A stretch of DNA of 55,208 nucleotides from assembly GCF_041261445.1 (NCBI RefSeq), contig NZ_JBGCCU010000046.1, forward strand, positions 1 through 55,208. Direction: 5' to 3'. The notes under the pieces are model-generated. The model worked only from the letters and a program-made list of their open reading frames with translations, was not told the DNA's origin and ran no database searches. Shown piece by piece: positions 25,220 through 32,990 of this stretch; position 1 is the stretch's first letter; each line of letters opens with the position of its first letter. This stretch comes from Catenulispora sp. EB89 (GTDB lineage Bacteria; Actinomycetota; Actinomycetes; Streptomycetales; Catenulisporaceae). The translations under genes were made by a program, and so were the position numbers.

Positions 25220-25468
25220 TCACCCGGCGGGCTTGATGAGCTTGCCGTCCGCACCGACGGCGAACCACACGCCGTCCACGCATTGTCCGTCCACGTCACC
25301 GGCCGCGGTGTCGCGGACGTAATAGTAGAGCGGCCACTTGGCGCAGGAGCTGCTTCCGTTGTTGTCGTTGAGGAACGCGCAGAGTTTGCGGCCGTTCTGG
25401 CCGGTGGGGATCGGGCCCAGGCCGGAATCGGTGAGAGCTCTGACGGTGAGGCCCGACCGGAAACGCAT
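25220..25468 (-). CDS. Short PF03640-like secreted-repeat protein, probably truncated
   Basis: An 82-residue protein. IPTGQNGRKLCAFLNDNNGS and WPLYYYVRDTAAGDVDGQCV with GVWFAVGADGKLIKPAG align with the repeat pairs of the lipoprotein encoded at 25745-26761 (GHWPIYRFSKDTAPGQTNGE, GTWFAVSPTGKKVLPAG). It has no signal peptide, which is odd for this family, and the two half-repeats are joined without the usual central Cys/Trp segment. AAGGAG precedes the ATG, and a TGAACC-N16-CGTG promoter lies 37-62 bp upstream, so it is probably expressed. Function unknown. Confidence 0.6.
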   Translation of the reverse strand: MRFRSGLTVRALTDSGLGPIPTGQNGRKLCAFLNDNNGSSSCAKWPLYYYVRDTAAGDVDGQCVDGVWFAVGADGKLIKPAG

Positions 25469-25504
25469 GATCGCTCCTTGAGTTGGAACCGTGACGGTTC
25501 AACC

Positions 25505-25530
25505 CACGCAGCGGAACCCGAGCGGGTTCA
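25505..25530 (-). promoter_or_regulatory. ECF-type promoter facing the short PF03640-like gene
   Basis: On the minus strand: TGAACC (25530-25525), 16-nt spacer, CGTG (25508-25505). Spacing is identical to the two plus-strand sites at 25555 and 25659. It would start transcription at about 25498, some 30 nt before the gene. The -35 element overlaps the near-palindrome GAACCCGAGCGGGTTC. Confidence 0.65.
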
Positions 25531-25554
25531 AAGGAATCCTCCATCGATCGGCAT

Positions 25555-25580
25555 TGAACCGGTCCGGGTCCGGCTGCGTA
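25555..25580 (+). promoter_or_regulatory. ECF-type promoter, distal copy
   Basis: TGAACC (25555-25560), 16-nt spacer, CGTA (25577-25580), followed by GGTC. It shares TTGAACCGG and GGCTGCGTA with the proximal copy 104 bp further on, as if duplicated. Directed at the lipoprotein gene at 25745. Confidence 0.6.
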
Positions 25581-25658
25581 GGTCGCCGGAGTCCAGGCGC
25601 CCCGTCCATGCGACGGGTGTGGCCGGCCGCGGCCTCAAAAAAAGAGTTCTCCGGGCTT

Positions 25659-25684
25659 TGAACCGGCCGCCGCGGGGCTGCGTA
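25659..25684 (+). promoter_or_regulatory. ECF-type promoter, proximal copy
   Basis: TGAACC (25659-25664), 16-nt spacer, CGTA (25681-25684), followed by AGTC. It lies 61 bp before the lipoprotein start codon. TGAACC with a CGT -10 at 16 bp is the form described for SigL-type ECF promoters in mycobacteria, matching the adjacent sigma gene. Confidence 0.68.
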
Positions 25685-25744
25685 AGTCACCCGCAAGGTT
25701 CACCACGAACCAGTATCAGTCCTGAGATGAGGGGAAGATCAAGA

Positions 25745-26761
25745 ATGATCCGGATTCGTACTGCTATGGCCGTCTCCGCAGTGGCAGCCGGCGCGATGTC
25801 GTTGACCGCGTGCAGCAGTGGCGCCGCGAAGCCCGCCGCGCAGCCGGCCGGCGCCGTCGTCGCCGCCACCAGCAGCACTGCGGGCTCGCCCTATGACAGC
25901 AGCGACAGCTCCGGCGGGGCGGACGCGAATGCGAACGGTGACACCCTGTCGACGCAGATGCAGTACCAGAACGGCACCGCCAAGCAGAACAACGCTCCGG
26001 CCAACACCGGCGACTTCTACTCAGGTCCGCGCACAGACCCGGCCGCGCTCAACTGGGTCCAGCTCAGCGCCGGCTCGGCCAACGGACTCAGCCCGATCGT
26101 CCACGACGGCGCCGGCTTCACCATGTACCGGTTCGACAAGGACACCCCGAACCCGTCGGCGTCCCACTGCGACGGTCAGTGTGCGGTGACGTGGCCCCCG
26201 GTTCTGGTGCGCCCGGGCTCGAAGGTCTTCGTGGACGGCGTGCCCGTCAAGCAGATCGGCGTCATCAAGCGGGACGACGGCACCCTGCAGCTGACCATCG
26301 GCCACTGGCCGATCTACCGGTTCAGCAAGGACACCGCCCCGGGCCAGACCAACGGCGAGGGCGTCGGCGGCACCTGGTTCGCGGTCTCGCCGACCGGTAA
26401 GAAGGTCCTTCCGGCCGGCGGATCCGTGCCGTCGGGGACTTCGTCCTCGTCCGCTTCGGCCCCGTCCTCGGCCGCGTCCTCCTCGTCGGGTGGCAGCACC
26501 ACGCTCGGGAACGGCAGCGTCATCCTCGACAGCGGGACGAACTTCAGCGAGCCCAACGGTTCCGAGGGCGTCGCCGGACCCGGCTGCGTGAACGTCCGGC
26601 AGCCCGATGCGGCGTCCTCGCTCCAGCTCTCCGGCGGCCCGATCAAGATCTGGACCGGACCGGACTGCTCCGGCACGTCCCACGTGGTCACCGCCGACGT
26701 GCCGGACCTGGGGGCGATCGGCTTCGACAAGAAGATCGTCTCGATCCGCTTCGGCGGCTGA
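25745..26761 (+). CDS. PF03640-like secreted-repeat lipoprotein with extra C-terminal domain
   Basis: A 338-residue lipoprotein. Signal peptide with lipobox LTAC, lipid-modified Cys at residue 23. A low-complexity linker (25-95) is followed by two secreted repeats: GAGFTMYRFDKDTPNPSASH with CDGQCAVTWPPV, and GHWPIYRFSKDTAPGQTNGE with GTWFAVSPTGKKVL. A Ser-rich linker (about 225-255) leads to a C-terminal domain of about 75 residues (GPIKIWTGPDCSGTSH, IGFDKKIVSIRFGG) that resembles small beta/gamma-crystallin or I36-inhibitor folds. Two SigL-type promoters precede it. Probably surface-exposed; function unknown. Confidence 0.85.
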   Translation: MIRIRTAMAVSAVAAGAMSLTACSSGAAKPAAQPAGAVVAATSSTAGSPYDSSDSSGGADANANGDTLSTQMQYQNGTAKQNNAPANTGDFYSGPRTDPAALNWVQLSAGSANGLSPIVHDGAGFTMYRFDKDTPNPSASHCDGQCAVTWPPVLVRPGSKVFVDGVPVKQIGVIKRDDGTLQLTIGHWPIYRFSKDTAPGQTNGEGVGGTWFAVSPTGKKVLPAGGSVPSGTSSSSASAPSSAASSSSGGSTTLGNGSVILDSGTNFSEPNGSEGVAGPGCVNVRQPDAASSLQLSGGPIKIWTGPDCSGTSHVVTADVPDLGAIGFDKKIVSIRFGG

Positions 26762-26778
26762 GCTCGTCGGTAGTTATC

Positions 26779-26823
26779 GGCCGGCTGGTGGAGCGCGTCA
26801 AGGCGCGCTTTCCCGGCCGGCTA
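26779..26823 (+). terminator. Possible terminator after the lipoprotein gene
   Basis: A GC-rich two-part hairpin: outer GGCCGGC arms enclose an inner GCGCG/CGCGC stem, about 20 bp past the stop. The outer stem is interrupted, so support is moderate. Confidence 0.45.
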
Positions 26824-26924
26824 ATTCGCGCGCCCGGTGTCTCAAGACACTGCCGACCGCGACACCGGCCCGTTGCAACGCAGCCGACTACGCGACAGGG
26901 CGACGACCGGGTGAACGTGCCCGC

Positions 26925-27716
26925 CTAGAACTTCGGGAACACCTGGCGCAGGAGGTTCAGGTCGGCCACGCCGGTCGCGGTGATCCCGTCGGGCGTGTAC
27001 TGCGGCTTCAACCGGCCTGTGACCAGCCTGAGCCAGGCCTCGGCGGGCAGGGTGAGCGTCCCGTCGGCCTGCTCGGGGGCGCCGATCGTGGCGCTGATCT
27101 TGTCGCCCAGCGTCAGGGTGAAGGACTGCCCCGGGTCGGTCGTCGTCACCGCGATCACGGCGGCCAGGCCATCCAGTGCCTCAGGTCGGCCGATGTAGCC
27201 GGCTACGTCTGTGCTCAGGGCCAGCAGGTGCGCAGTGGCCGCCGGGGTGACCGTCGCCGCCGGGTCGAAGCCGACGCGCATGTCCCAGGAGTGCAGCGCG
27301 AGCTCGTTCAGCCGTGCGGTCGCGAAACCCGCTACGTCGATGGGGTCGGGGAGGTAGCCCGTGTCGATTCTCAGGCTCTGCCGGGTTTCCTCGCCGAGTG
27401 ACTCAAGGGACTGGGTCAGCGCCTCGTTGGCGGCTAGGAACCACTCCAGCCGATCCCGCGGGTCCGCCGCGTCGTATCTCGCCCAGATCGCTTTGCTGAA
27501 CTCGATCCCGGGATTCGGCTTGCCTTCCAGCGATACCCGCAGGGTGTTCTGGTTGATCTCCGCGCCGCTGCCCAAGTGCGAGAGAACCTGGGAGACGTCC
27601 CATTCCTCCGCGGCGGTCGGCGCGGCGAGCTGCTGGTCGGAAAAGCGGGACGACAGTCCGGCGAGGTCGTCGAACTCGCTGCGCAGGGTGGCGATGACAG
27701 CATCAGCGTTGCTCAT
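26925..27716 (-). CDS. Maleylpyruvate-isomerase-like (DinB-fold, mycothiol-type) protein
   Basis: A 263-residue protein of the actinobacterial TIGR03083 family. The N-terminal DinB-like four-helix bundle (1-150) has the metal-ligand set His47 (VLSHLGSG), Glu138 and His142 (NELALHSWDMR). A C-terminal SCP2-like region (155-260) has TLTLPAEAWLRLVTGRL. Such proteins use divalent metal and sometimes mycothiol in transferase or isomerase reactions; the substrate is unknown. Its start overlaps the stop of the P-loop kinase gene (ATGA), so the two form an operon. Confidence 0.85.
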   Translation of the reverse strand: MSNADAVIATLRSEFDDLAGLSSRFSDQQLAAPTAAEEWDVSQVLSHLGSGAEINQNTLRVSLEGKPNPGIEFSKAIWARYDAADPRDRLEWFLAANEALTQSLESLGEETRQSLRIDTGYLPDPIDVAGFATARLNELALHSWDMRVGFDPAATVTPAATAHLLALSTDVAGYIGRPEALDGLAAVIAVTTTDPGQSFTLTLGDKISATIGAPEQADGTLTLPAEAWLRLVTGRLKPQYTPDGITATGVADLNLLRQVFPKF

Positions 27717-28288
27717 GTGCCGAGCCTAGTGCAGCCCCAGCCGTGCGCCGGGGCCGGCGTCGCGTCGCCGAACGATGGCCACCGGTCGGCTGCCCATTCG
27801 TTCCAGCTATGCCAGCCCTTTGGCGGATCGATGATCTGCCCCGTTGAGAGTTCGGCATCATCGGGCTCCTGGAAGTAGGCCCTAGCGTCGGCCAGCTCTT
27901 GGTCGGACATGGGGAACGTCTCGTGCGGCGCGGTCGCCTGCCGGTGGGCGACCCTGACCCGCTGGGTCTCCTCGTCCACGGGCATGTACGCGAGCTCGAA
28001 CGAGCCGCCTGCATCCTCCACCAAATGTCGGATCGCGTAGCGCTCATCGCGCGACCAGCAGCCAAAATCCAGGACGACGGTGTTCCCCAGCCGCAGTACC
28101 TCGAGCGCGAGTTTCAGCAGCTGTCCCTCCAGGACGTCACGCTTTCCGTCCGCCTCCGGCTCTCCAAAGAGCGGGATCATCCACTCATCCGGCGTGAGCC
28201 GCAGCGCGTTCAGCTTCGTGGCCAACTGCCGTGCCCGCGTGGTCTTTCCCGCGCCCTGCAGGCCGACAGTCAGAATCAGCATCGCCAT
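27713..28288 (-). CDS. P-loop ATPase/kinase (AAA_33, zeta-toxin/PNK-like)
   Basis: A 191-residue nucleotide-binding protein. Walker A is LTVGLQGAGKTTRARQL (residues 6-22). The DEW motif follows (LRLTPDEWMIPLFGEPEADG), with TVVLDFGCWSRDERYAIR and the C-terminal FQEPDDAEL. This pattern is that of small kinases that phosphorylate antibiotics or nucleotides, and also of unlinked zeta-toxin relatives. No antitoxin gene is next to it. The overlapping downstream gene encodes a DinB-type protein. Substrate unknown. Confidence 0.85.
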   Translation of the reverse strand: MAMLILTVGLQGAGKTTRARQLATKLNALRLTPDEWMIPLFGEPEADGKRDVLEGQLLKLALEVLRLGNTVVLDFGCWSRDERYAIRHLVEDAGGSFELAYMPVDEETQRVRVAHRQATAPHETFPMSDQELADARAYFQEPDDAELSTGQIIDPPKGWHSWNEWAADRWPSFGDATPAPAHGWGCTRLGT

Positions 28289-28449
28289 GAGCGGAGCCTT
28301 TCAGCCGACCCTGCGCAGGGACAACAGATTTGCCCCCACTTGCCAGAGGGTCTCAACGGGGCCTGCGGCTGATGGTTGTCAGGGAACGCAGAAGATCAGT
28401 AGGTTTTTTCACCATCGAAGTCTGAGCCGCCAGGAAGAGGTAGAAGGTC

Positions 28450-28989
28450 ATGGCCGCCGCATGGGGGACTGTCATATCCACGGCCACTGGAGCCGGCGCG
28501 ACCATCCTGGGCATCCTCGTCGGCACCATGGCTGGACGGCGCAACGAAGCCCGACAGTGGAGCCGCGATCGGACGATTGCGGCGTATGAGCGTTTTCTTC
28601 AGAGCTTCGGCGCGGTGGAGATCGGCCTGCGCCACGCATACTGGGAGGAACGAGTCCCCCAGGGAATCGATTGGGAAGAGTGGAACGCCGCGCTGGTGTC
28701 CGTCAGCCTGGTAGCCGACTCCGGCACCGGAATGGCGGCCCTCGAACTCAGCGAGGCCATCGGAGAATTCAGCACCTTCCCGTTCGGGCAGCCGAAAGAC
28801 CTGGAAAAGCTTCGCCAGATCCACCAGAGACTCGACAGCGCACAACGGAACTTCGTTCAGGCTGCCAGACGATCGCTCCATGCCGCGGACAAGCAGCAGG
28901 TGCCCTGGCGTCTGGGTGGGCCGCCGCCCTGGTCCGAAATCATGGAGATCCACCAGCGAGACCAAGACACCGGCCACGTCATCCCCTGA
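28450..28989 (+). CDS. Hypothetical protein with an N-terminal membrane segment
   Basis: A 179-residue protein I do not recognise. Residues 3-27 (AWGTVISTATGAGATILGIL) form one hydrophobic helix followed by RRNEARQW, a positive stop. The remaining 150 residues are helical and soluble (YERFLQSFGAVEIGL, LEKLRQIHQRLDSAQRNFVQ) and probably cytoplasmic. The gene has AGGAAGAGG about 10 bases before the ATG and normal codon bias, so it is probably real. It stands alone between a divergent kinase gene and an APH-type gene on the same strand. Confidence 0.65.
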   Translation: MAAAWGTVISTATGAGATILGILVGTMAGRRNEARQWSRDRTIAAYERFLQSFGAVEIGLRHAYWEERVPQGIDWEEWNAALVSVSLVADSGTGMAALELSEAIGEFSTFPFGQPKDLEKLRQIHQRLDSAQRNFVQAARRSLHAADKQQVPWRLGGPPPWSEIMEIHQRDQDTGHVIP

Positions 28990-29106
28990 ACGCCTGTCAC
29001 CGTCACAATGAACGTAAGTGGAGCTGGCGCGCAAGAATCGTCCTCGCGAGGGAAAACGCTGGTGCCGCCGAAGCGGCCAAGTCACGAATACGGGGCGACC
29101 GACCAT

Positions 29107-30033
29107 ATGTTTGAGATGCCCGCCCTGGTGCGCCAGAAGAGCGCGAACCTCGGACAGGTCGGCGAGCGGTGGCTGGCCGCTCTGCCTGACCTCGTTGCCG
29201 ACCTGCGGCACCGTTGGTCGATAAACCCGGTCGCGGCGTTGAGCGGTGGGTCGGCTTCCTGCGTATTGCGCGTGCGGACGGGAGACGGCGGCGAGGCGGT
29301 CCTCAAACTGGCGATGCCGGAAACCGGCTTCGACGATCAGGTTCGGACCCTTGCCGACGCACACGGCCACGGCTACGCGCATCTGCTCGCTGCGGATGCC
29401 GAACGTCACGCGATGCTGTTGGAGCTCTGCGGGCCGTCGATGGACCAGCTCACCCTGCCGCCGGAACTCGCGATCGAGAACCTGTGCCACACCCTCGCGC
29501 AGGCATGGACGGTTCCACGACCTTCCGGGGCGGCCGTCGACCCCGAACAGGAGAAGGCGACGCGGCTGGCCCGGTTCGTCCGCGACACTTGGGACCGGCT
29601 CGGCCACCCCTGTTCCGAGGCGGCGGTCGCGACTGCTCTCCGCTTCGCGGAACGCCGCGCCGCCGCCTTCGACCTGGACCGCTGTGTCGTCGTCCACGGC
29701 GACCCGCATCCAGGGAACGCTCTGCGGGCGGCGGCGTCGAGACCGGGCGCCGAGTCCGGTTTCGTCTTCGTCGACCCCGACGGGTTCCTCGCCGAGCCGG
29801 CTTACGACCTCGGCGTCGTTCTTCGGGACTGGTGTCCTCAGCTGCTCGCCGGCGACGCGAAGCCCGTGGCTCGTCGCTACTGCGCCCTGCTGGCCGAGCA
29901 CAGCGGCGTGGACGAGACCGCGATCTGGGAGTGGGGCTTCCTGGAACGAGTTTCCACGGGCCTGTTCGTGCTGGCGTTCGGCGCCGAAGACGTCGCGCGG
30001 CCGTTTTTGGAGACGGCTGAGCTGCTCCTGTGA
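29107..30033 (+). CDS. Aminoglycoside/hydroxyurea phosphotransferase (APH(6)-like)
   Basis: A 308-residue kinase of the PF04655 family (streptomycin 6-phosphotransferase-like). The N-lobe Lys67 is in GEAVLKLAMPE. The catalytic loop is VVVHGDPHPGN (Asp199, Asn204) and the metal-binding Asp223 is in FVDPDGFLAEPAYDLG. ATG 29107 matches the family N-terminus (FEMPALVRQK); an in-frame ATG at 29008 lacks homology. The fold is clear, but the substrate could be an aminoglycoside or another small molecule. It is not linked to an antibiotic cluster. Confidence 0.85.
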   Translation: MFEMPALVRQKSANLGQVGERWLAALPDLVADLRHRWSINPVAALSGGSASCVLRVRTGDGGEAVLKLAMPETGFDDQVRTLADAHGHGYAHLLAADAERHAMLLELCGPSMDQLTLPPELAIENLCHTLAQAWTVPRPSGAAVDPEQEKATRLARFVRDTWDRLGHPCSEAAVATALRFAERRAAAFDLDRCVVVHGDPHPGNALRAAASRPGAESGFVFVDPDGFLAEPAYDLGVVLRDWCPQLLAGDAKPVARRYCALLAEHSGVDETAIWEWGFLERVSTGLFVLAFGAEDVARPFLETAELLL

Positions 30034-30286
30034 GGGCGGCCGTCGGGTGCTCGGCAGTGGTTGCCGTTCTCCTGAGCCTTCCTCGACGCGCCTACTCCTG
30101 CGCAAGCCCATCCCCATCATCCCTCGTCCCGTGAGAGTCATCAGGTTACTGATATTGACGGCTCAGGCAGACGGCGTGAGGGCCGATGGCTGATCGCGCA
30201 CGTTTGTTCTGGGGCAGTCAGGACACCAGGCCAAACCGATGTTCTGTGGCTTCGCGAAGTGTCGCCACTCTTAGGGAGGGTCAGGC

Positions 30287-31471
30287 GTGACTGACAGTGG
30301 GGCGGTTCTGCCGTCGGCGACCATCGCGGCGCACGACGATCTGCGCGCGACGGAATCGCGCATAGCGGGGGCCGCGGAGGAGTCCGATGCGTCGGACGGG
30401 CAGCGGCTGTGGGTGCCCGGCCGGACCGTGCGGCGGCTGCCTGCGCAGCGGTCCTGGTTCCAGGTCGGCTATGGGTTCACCGCCGGAGCGATCCTGGCGT
30501 ATGCGACTGCTGAGGCGATCCTGCGGTCCGCGCAGGTTCTGATTCTGGTCCTGCTTTCGGCGTTCCTGGCCGTCAGCCTGGAGCCGATGGTGGTGGGTCT
30601 GGAGCGTCTGCGGTTGCGGCGCGGGTTCGCGGTCGCCGTGGTGCTGATCGGATTCACCGCTGTGCTGGGCGGTTTCCTGGCTCTGGTCATTCCGCCGGTG
30701 AGCAACGAGGTCACGGCGCTGACCAAGGAGATCCCCACCTGGCTGCAGGAGATCCACGACCACCACTCCCAGTTGGGGAAGATCGAGGACCGCTACCACC
30801 TCGTCGCCAAGGCCAAGGCGCAGTTCGCCTCCGGCGACGTGGCCGGCAAGCTCGTCTCCGGTCTGATGACCGCCGGGCAGATCATCGTCGGCGCGGTCAC
30901 CTCGACCTTCATCGTGGTGACGCTGACGATCTACTTCCTGGTCGGCATGCCCACGGTGCGGGACTTCGGGCTGCGGTTCGTGAGCGCGCGCAACCGGCCG
31001 CGCAGCCGGGACCTGACCGACCGGATCCTGCTGCAGGTCGGCCGCTACATGCTGGCCAACCTGGCCACCTCGGTGCTGGCCGGCCTGGCCACCTTCGTCT
31101 GGTGCCTGGCCGTCGGGGTCCCGTACGCCGCTGTGCTCGGCTTCCTGGTCGCCATCATGGACATGGTCCCGGTCATCGGCTCGACCGTTGGCGGCGCCGC
31201 GGTCAGCCTGGTCGCGCTGGCGGTCTCCGTGCCGACCGCGATCGCGTCGTTGGTCTTCTACACCCTGTTCCGGTTCGCCGAGGACCACCTGATCAACCCG
31301 CTTACGATGAAGTACACGGTGCGGATCCACCCGATCGCGACGATGATCGCTGTGCTGGTGATGGGGACGCTGATGGGTCTGGTCGGCGCGCTGATCGCGG
31401 TGCCGACGGCCGCTGCGATCGGGCTGATCCTGCAGGAGGTGGTCTTCCCGAAGCGCGACCAGGCTTTGTGA
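30287..31471 (+). CDS. AI-2E family transporter (PerM-like membrane protein)
   Basis: A 394-residue integral membrane protein of family PF01594 with about eight transmembrane helices. N-terminal hairpin at residues 65-140 (AQVLILVLLSAFLAVSLEPM). The conserved C-terminal half contains GVPYAAVLGFLVAIMDMVPV, IGSTVGGAAV and FAEDHLINPLTMKYTVRIHP. GTG start with AGGGAGGG 7 bases before. Members export small molecules or act as ion antiporters; the name does not prove autoinducer transport. It faces a convergent UPF0104 gene 43 bp away. The 253 bp before it (30034-30286) shows no gene or clear element. Confidence 0.88.
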   Translation: MTDSGAVLPSATIAAHDDLRATESRIAGAAEESDASDGQRLWVPGRTVRRLPAQRSWFQVGYGFTAGAILAYATAEAILRSAQVLILVLLSAFLAVSLEPMVVGLERLRLRRGFAVAVVLIGFTAVLGGFLALVIPPVSNEVTALTKEIPTWLQEIHDHHSQLGKIEDRYHLVAKAKAQFASGDVAGKLVSGLMTAGQIIVGAVTSTFIVVTLTIYFLVGMPTVRDFGLRFVSARNRPRSRDLTDRILLQVGRYMLANLATSVLAGLATFVWCLAVGVPYAAVLGFLVAIMDMVPVIGSTVGGAAVSLVALAVSVPTAIASLVFYTLFRFAEDHLINPLTMKYTVRIHPIATMIAVLVMGTLMGLVGALIAVPTAAAIGLILQEVVFPKRDQAL

Positions 31472-31514
31472 GGTCGCCCCGACGATCCGTCGGCGTCGTT
31501 GAGAGGGTCGTCGC

Positions 31515-32666
31515 CTACCCGTCGGTGACGGCGGCCCGCACCTGCTTGAGATGCCAGCCGGCGTAGGTCACGGCGCCGAGCGGTATCGGCAGCGCGAACG
31601 TCACGGCCCGGGTCAGCAGGATCGCGGTCGTGACGCGCGCCGCGGACACCGGATCCAGGGACGCCGCCAGGTAGGTGGTGAGGCCGAGTTCGATGACGCC
31701 GAGTCCGCCGGGCGTGATCGGGACGGTGGAGATCAGCCGGGCCAGGGCGAAGCCGGCGAAGCAGCGGGCCCAGGAGACCTGGCTCTGCGGTACTCCGCAG
31801 GCCAGCAGGCAGGCTTGGAGCACGACCAGCCAGCCCAGGTCGCTGGCCACGGTCGCCAGCGTCAGTCGGCCCCCGCGCTCGTGCAGCAGGTCTCTGGCCT
31901 GGTCGCGGAACCCGATGACCGCCGCGGCCACCCCCATGGGCGCCGGGCGGCGCAACACCTTGAAGACGGCCCCGGCCGAGCGTTGCGCCGCCCGGCCGAC
32001 GGCCTGCGCCACCCGCTCGTCACGCAGGCCTCTGCGAAGCACGACCACCGCCACGGCGAAGACCCCGAGGCTGATCGAAGCGCCGGTCAGCAGCGTCGTC
32101 GTCGCCCCGAGGCCGGAGGAGAGGCGGCCGGTGAAGAGCAGCACGAGGACCGCCGCACCGGGCGTCGCCAGCTTCGCCAACGCACTCCAGACCCCCGTCA
32201 CCCCCGCGTACGCCGCGAATTCCCCCGAGGTCACGCCCCATCCGGCGAGCATGCGCCAGCTGATCCCCAACGCGATCGCACCGCCGCCGGGAACGGTGTT
32301 GGCCACCGCGGTCGAGGCCAGGTTCGACGCCGCCGCCCGCGGCAACGACAGCCCCGGGACGGCCGACATGATCAGCGCCCAGTTCGCCAGCAGGTTGACC
32401 AGCGCCGCCACGGCGACCATCGCGATCGAGGACGCGGTCATCGTGCGCAACGTGTCGAGCACCTGGCCGTAGGAGGCGAGGCGGGGTATCGCGAAGCCGA
32501 ACACGGCGATGATCAGGACGACGGGGATTCCGATGGTGAACACGCGCCGCAGGGGCCGGCGGCGGAGTTCGGCTGCCGCGGGCGGGTTCGGCTCGGGCGT
32601 GTCTGGCTCGGGCGCGTCCGACTCGGGCACGTCCACGCCGTCCTGGCTCGCCTTCGAGATTTCCAC
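31515..32666 (-). CDS. UPF0104 / lysylphosphatidylglycerol-synthase-type flippase membrane protein
   Basis: A 383-residue membrane protein with eight or nine helices and no C-terminal catalytic domain. Family motifs are ISTVPITPGGLGVIELGLTT near residue 320 and the GALVNLLANWALI-like first repeat. A soluble acidic N-terminus (residues 12-33) is Pro/Glu-rich and encoded by a 15-bp tandem repeat. It may move lipids or polyprenyl-linked compounds across the membrane. It stands alone between convergent AI-2E and upstream MFS genes. Confidence 0.85.
   Translation of the reverse strand: MEISKASQDGVDVPESDAPEPDTPEPNPPAAAELRRRPLRRVFTIGIPVVLIIAVFGFAIPRLASYGQVLDTLRTMTASSIAMVAVAALVNLLANWALIMSAVPGLSLPRAAASNLASTAVANTVPGGGAIALGISWRMLAGWGVTSGEFAAYAGVTGVWSALAKLATPGAAVLVLLFTGRLSSGLGATTTLLTGASISLGVFAVAVVVLRRGLRDERVAQAVGRAAQRSAGAVFKVLRRPAPMGVAAAVIGFRDQARDLLHERGGRLTLATVASDLGWLVVLQACLLACGVPQSQVSWARCFAGFALARLISTVPITPGGLGVIELGLTTYLAASLDPVSAARVTTAILLTRAVTFALPIPLGAVTYAGWHLKQVRAAVTDG
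32590..32634. repeat. Three tandem 15-bp repeats in the UPF0104 gene
   Basis: ggctcgggcgtgtct, ggctcgggcgcgtcc and gactcgggcacgtcc encode five-residue D-x-PEP units in the acidic N-terminal tail. Copy-number changes would stay in frame. Confidence 0.65.
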
Positions 32667-32990
32667 GTCTCACTCTCCCGTGCCCGACGGTAATGGCGCG
32701 CCCCTGATACCTCGGCTGTCAGTTTTCATGTGCCGTCCGCCGAGCCTACGCTGCGCAAGCGGGGCGGGCGTTTCCCAGAACACGACGTCGGCCAGGTCTA
32801 CGGCCTGCCGAGGTCGACCTGAAACGTCGGAAGGCGACGAGGAGGCTGAGACCGGCAACCGTTGGTCCGGGGCCGCCGGCGACCGCGACCGCCTCGCACT
32901 CGAACTGTCGGAGACCCGGGGTCGCGGTGGGCGGGTGACCGTTGGCAGGGAAGCGCGTCCGCAGCCCATCACGGCAGGCATCACAGTCCC
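32667..32990. other. Non-coding stretch, nothing recognised
   Basis: Between the MFS stop and the UPF0104 start, both minus strand. The reading frames here show no homology or ribosome site that I can recognise, and no strong hairpin. It presumably holds the UPF0104 promoter. Confidence 0.5.

Noticed and set aside
27713-28288. Zeta-type toxin-antitoxin system
   Set aside because: The P-loop kinase is zeta-like, but no antitoxin gene is adjacent; the overlapping partner is a DinB-fold protein, so a toxin role is unsupported.
29107-30033. Streptomycin resistance gene
   Set aside because: Family membership is clear, but substrate specificity cannot be read from sequence and there is no antibiotic cluster context.
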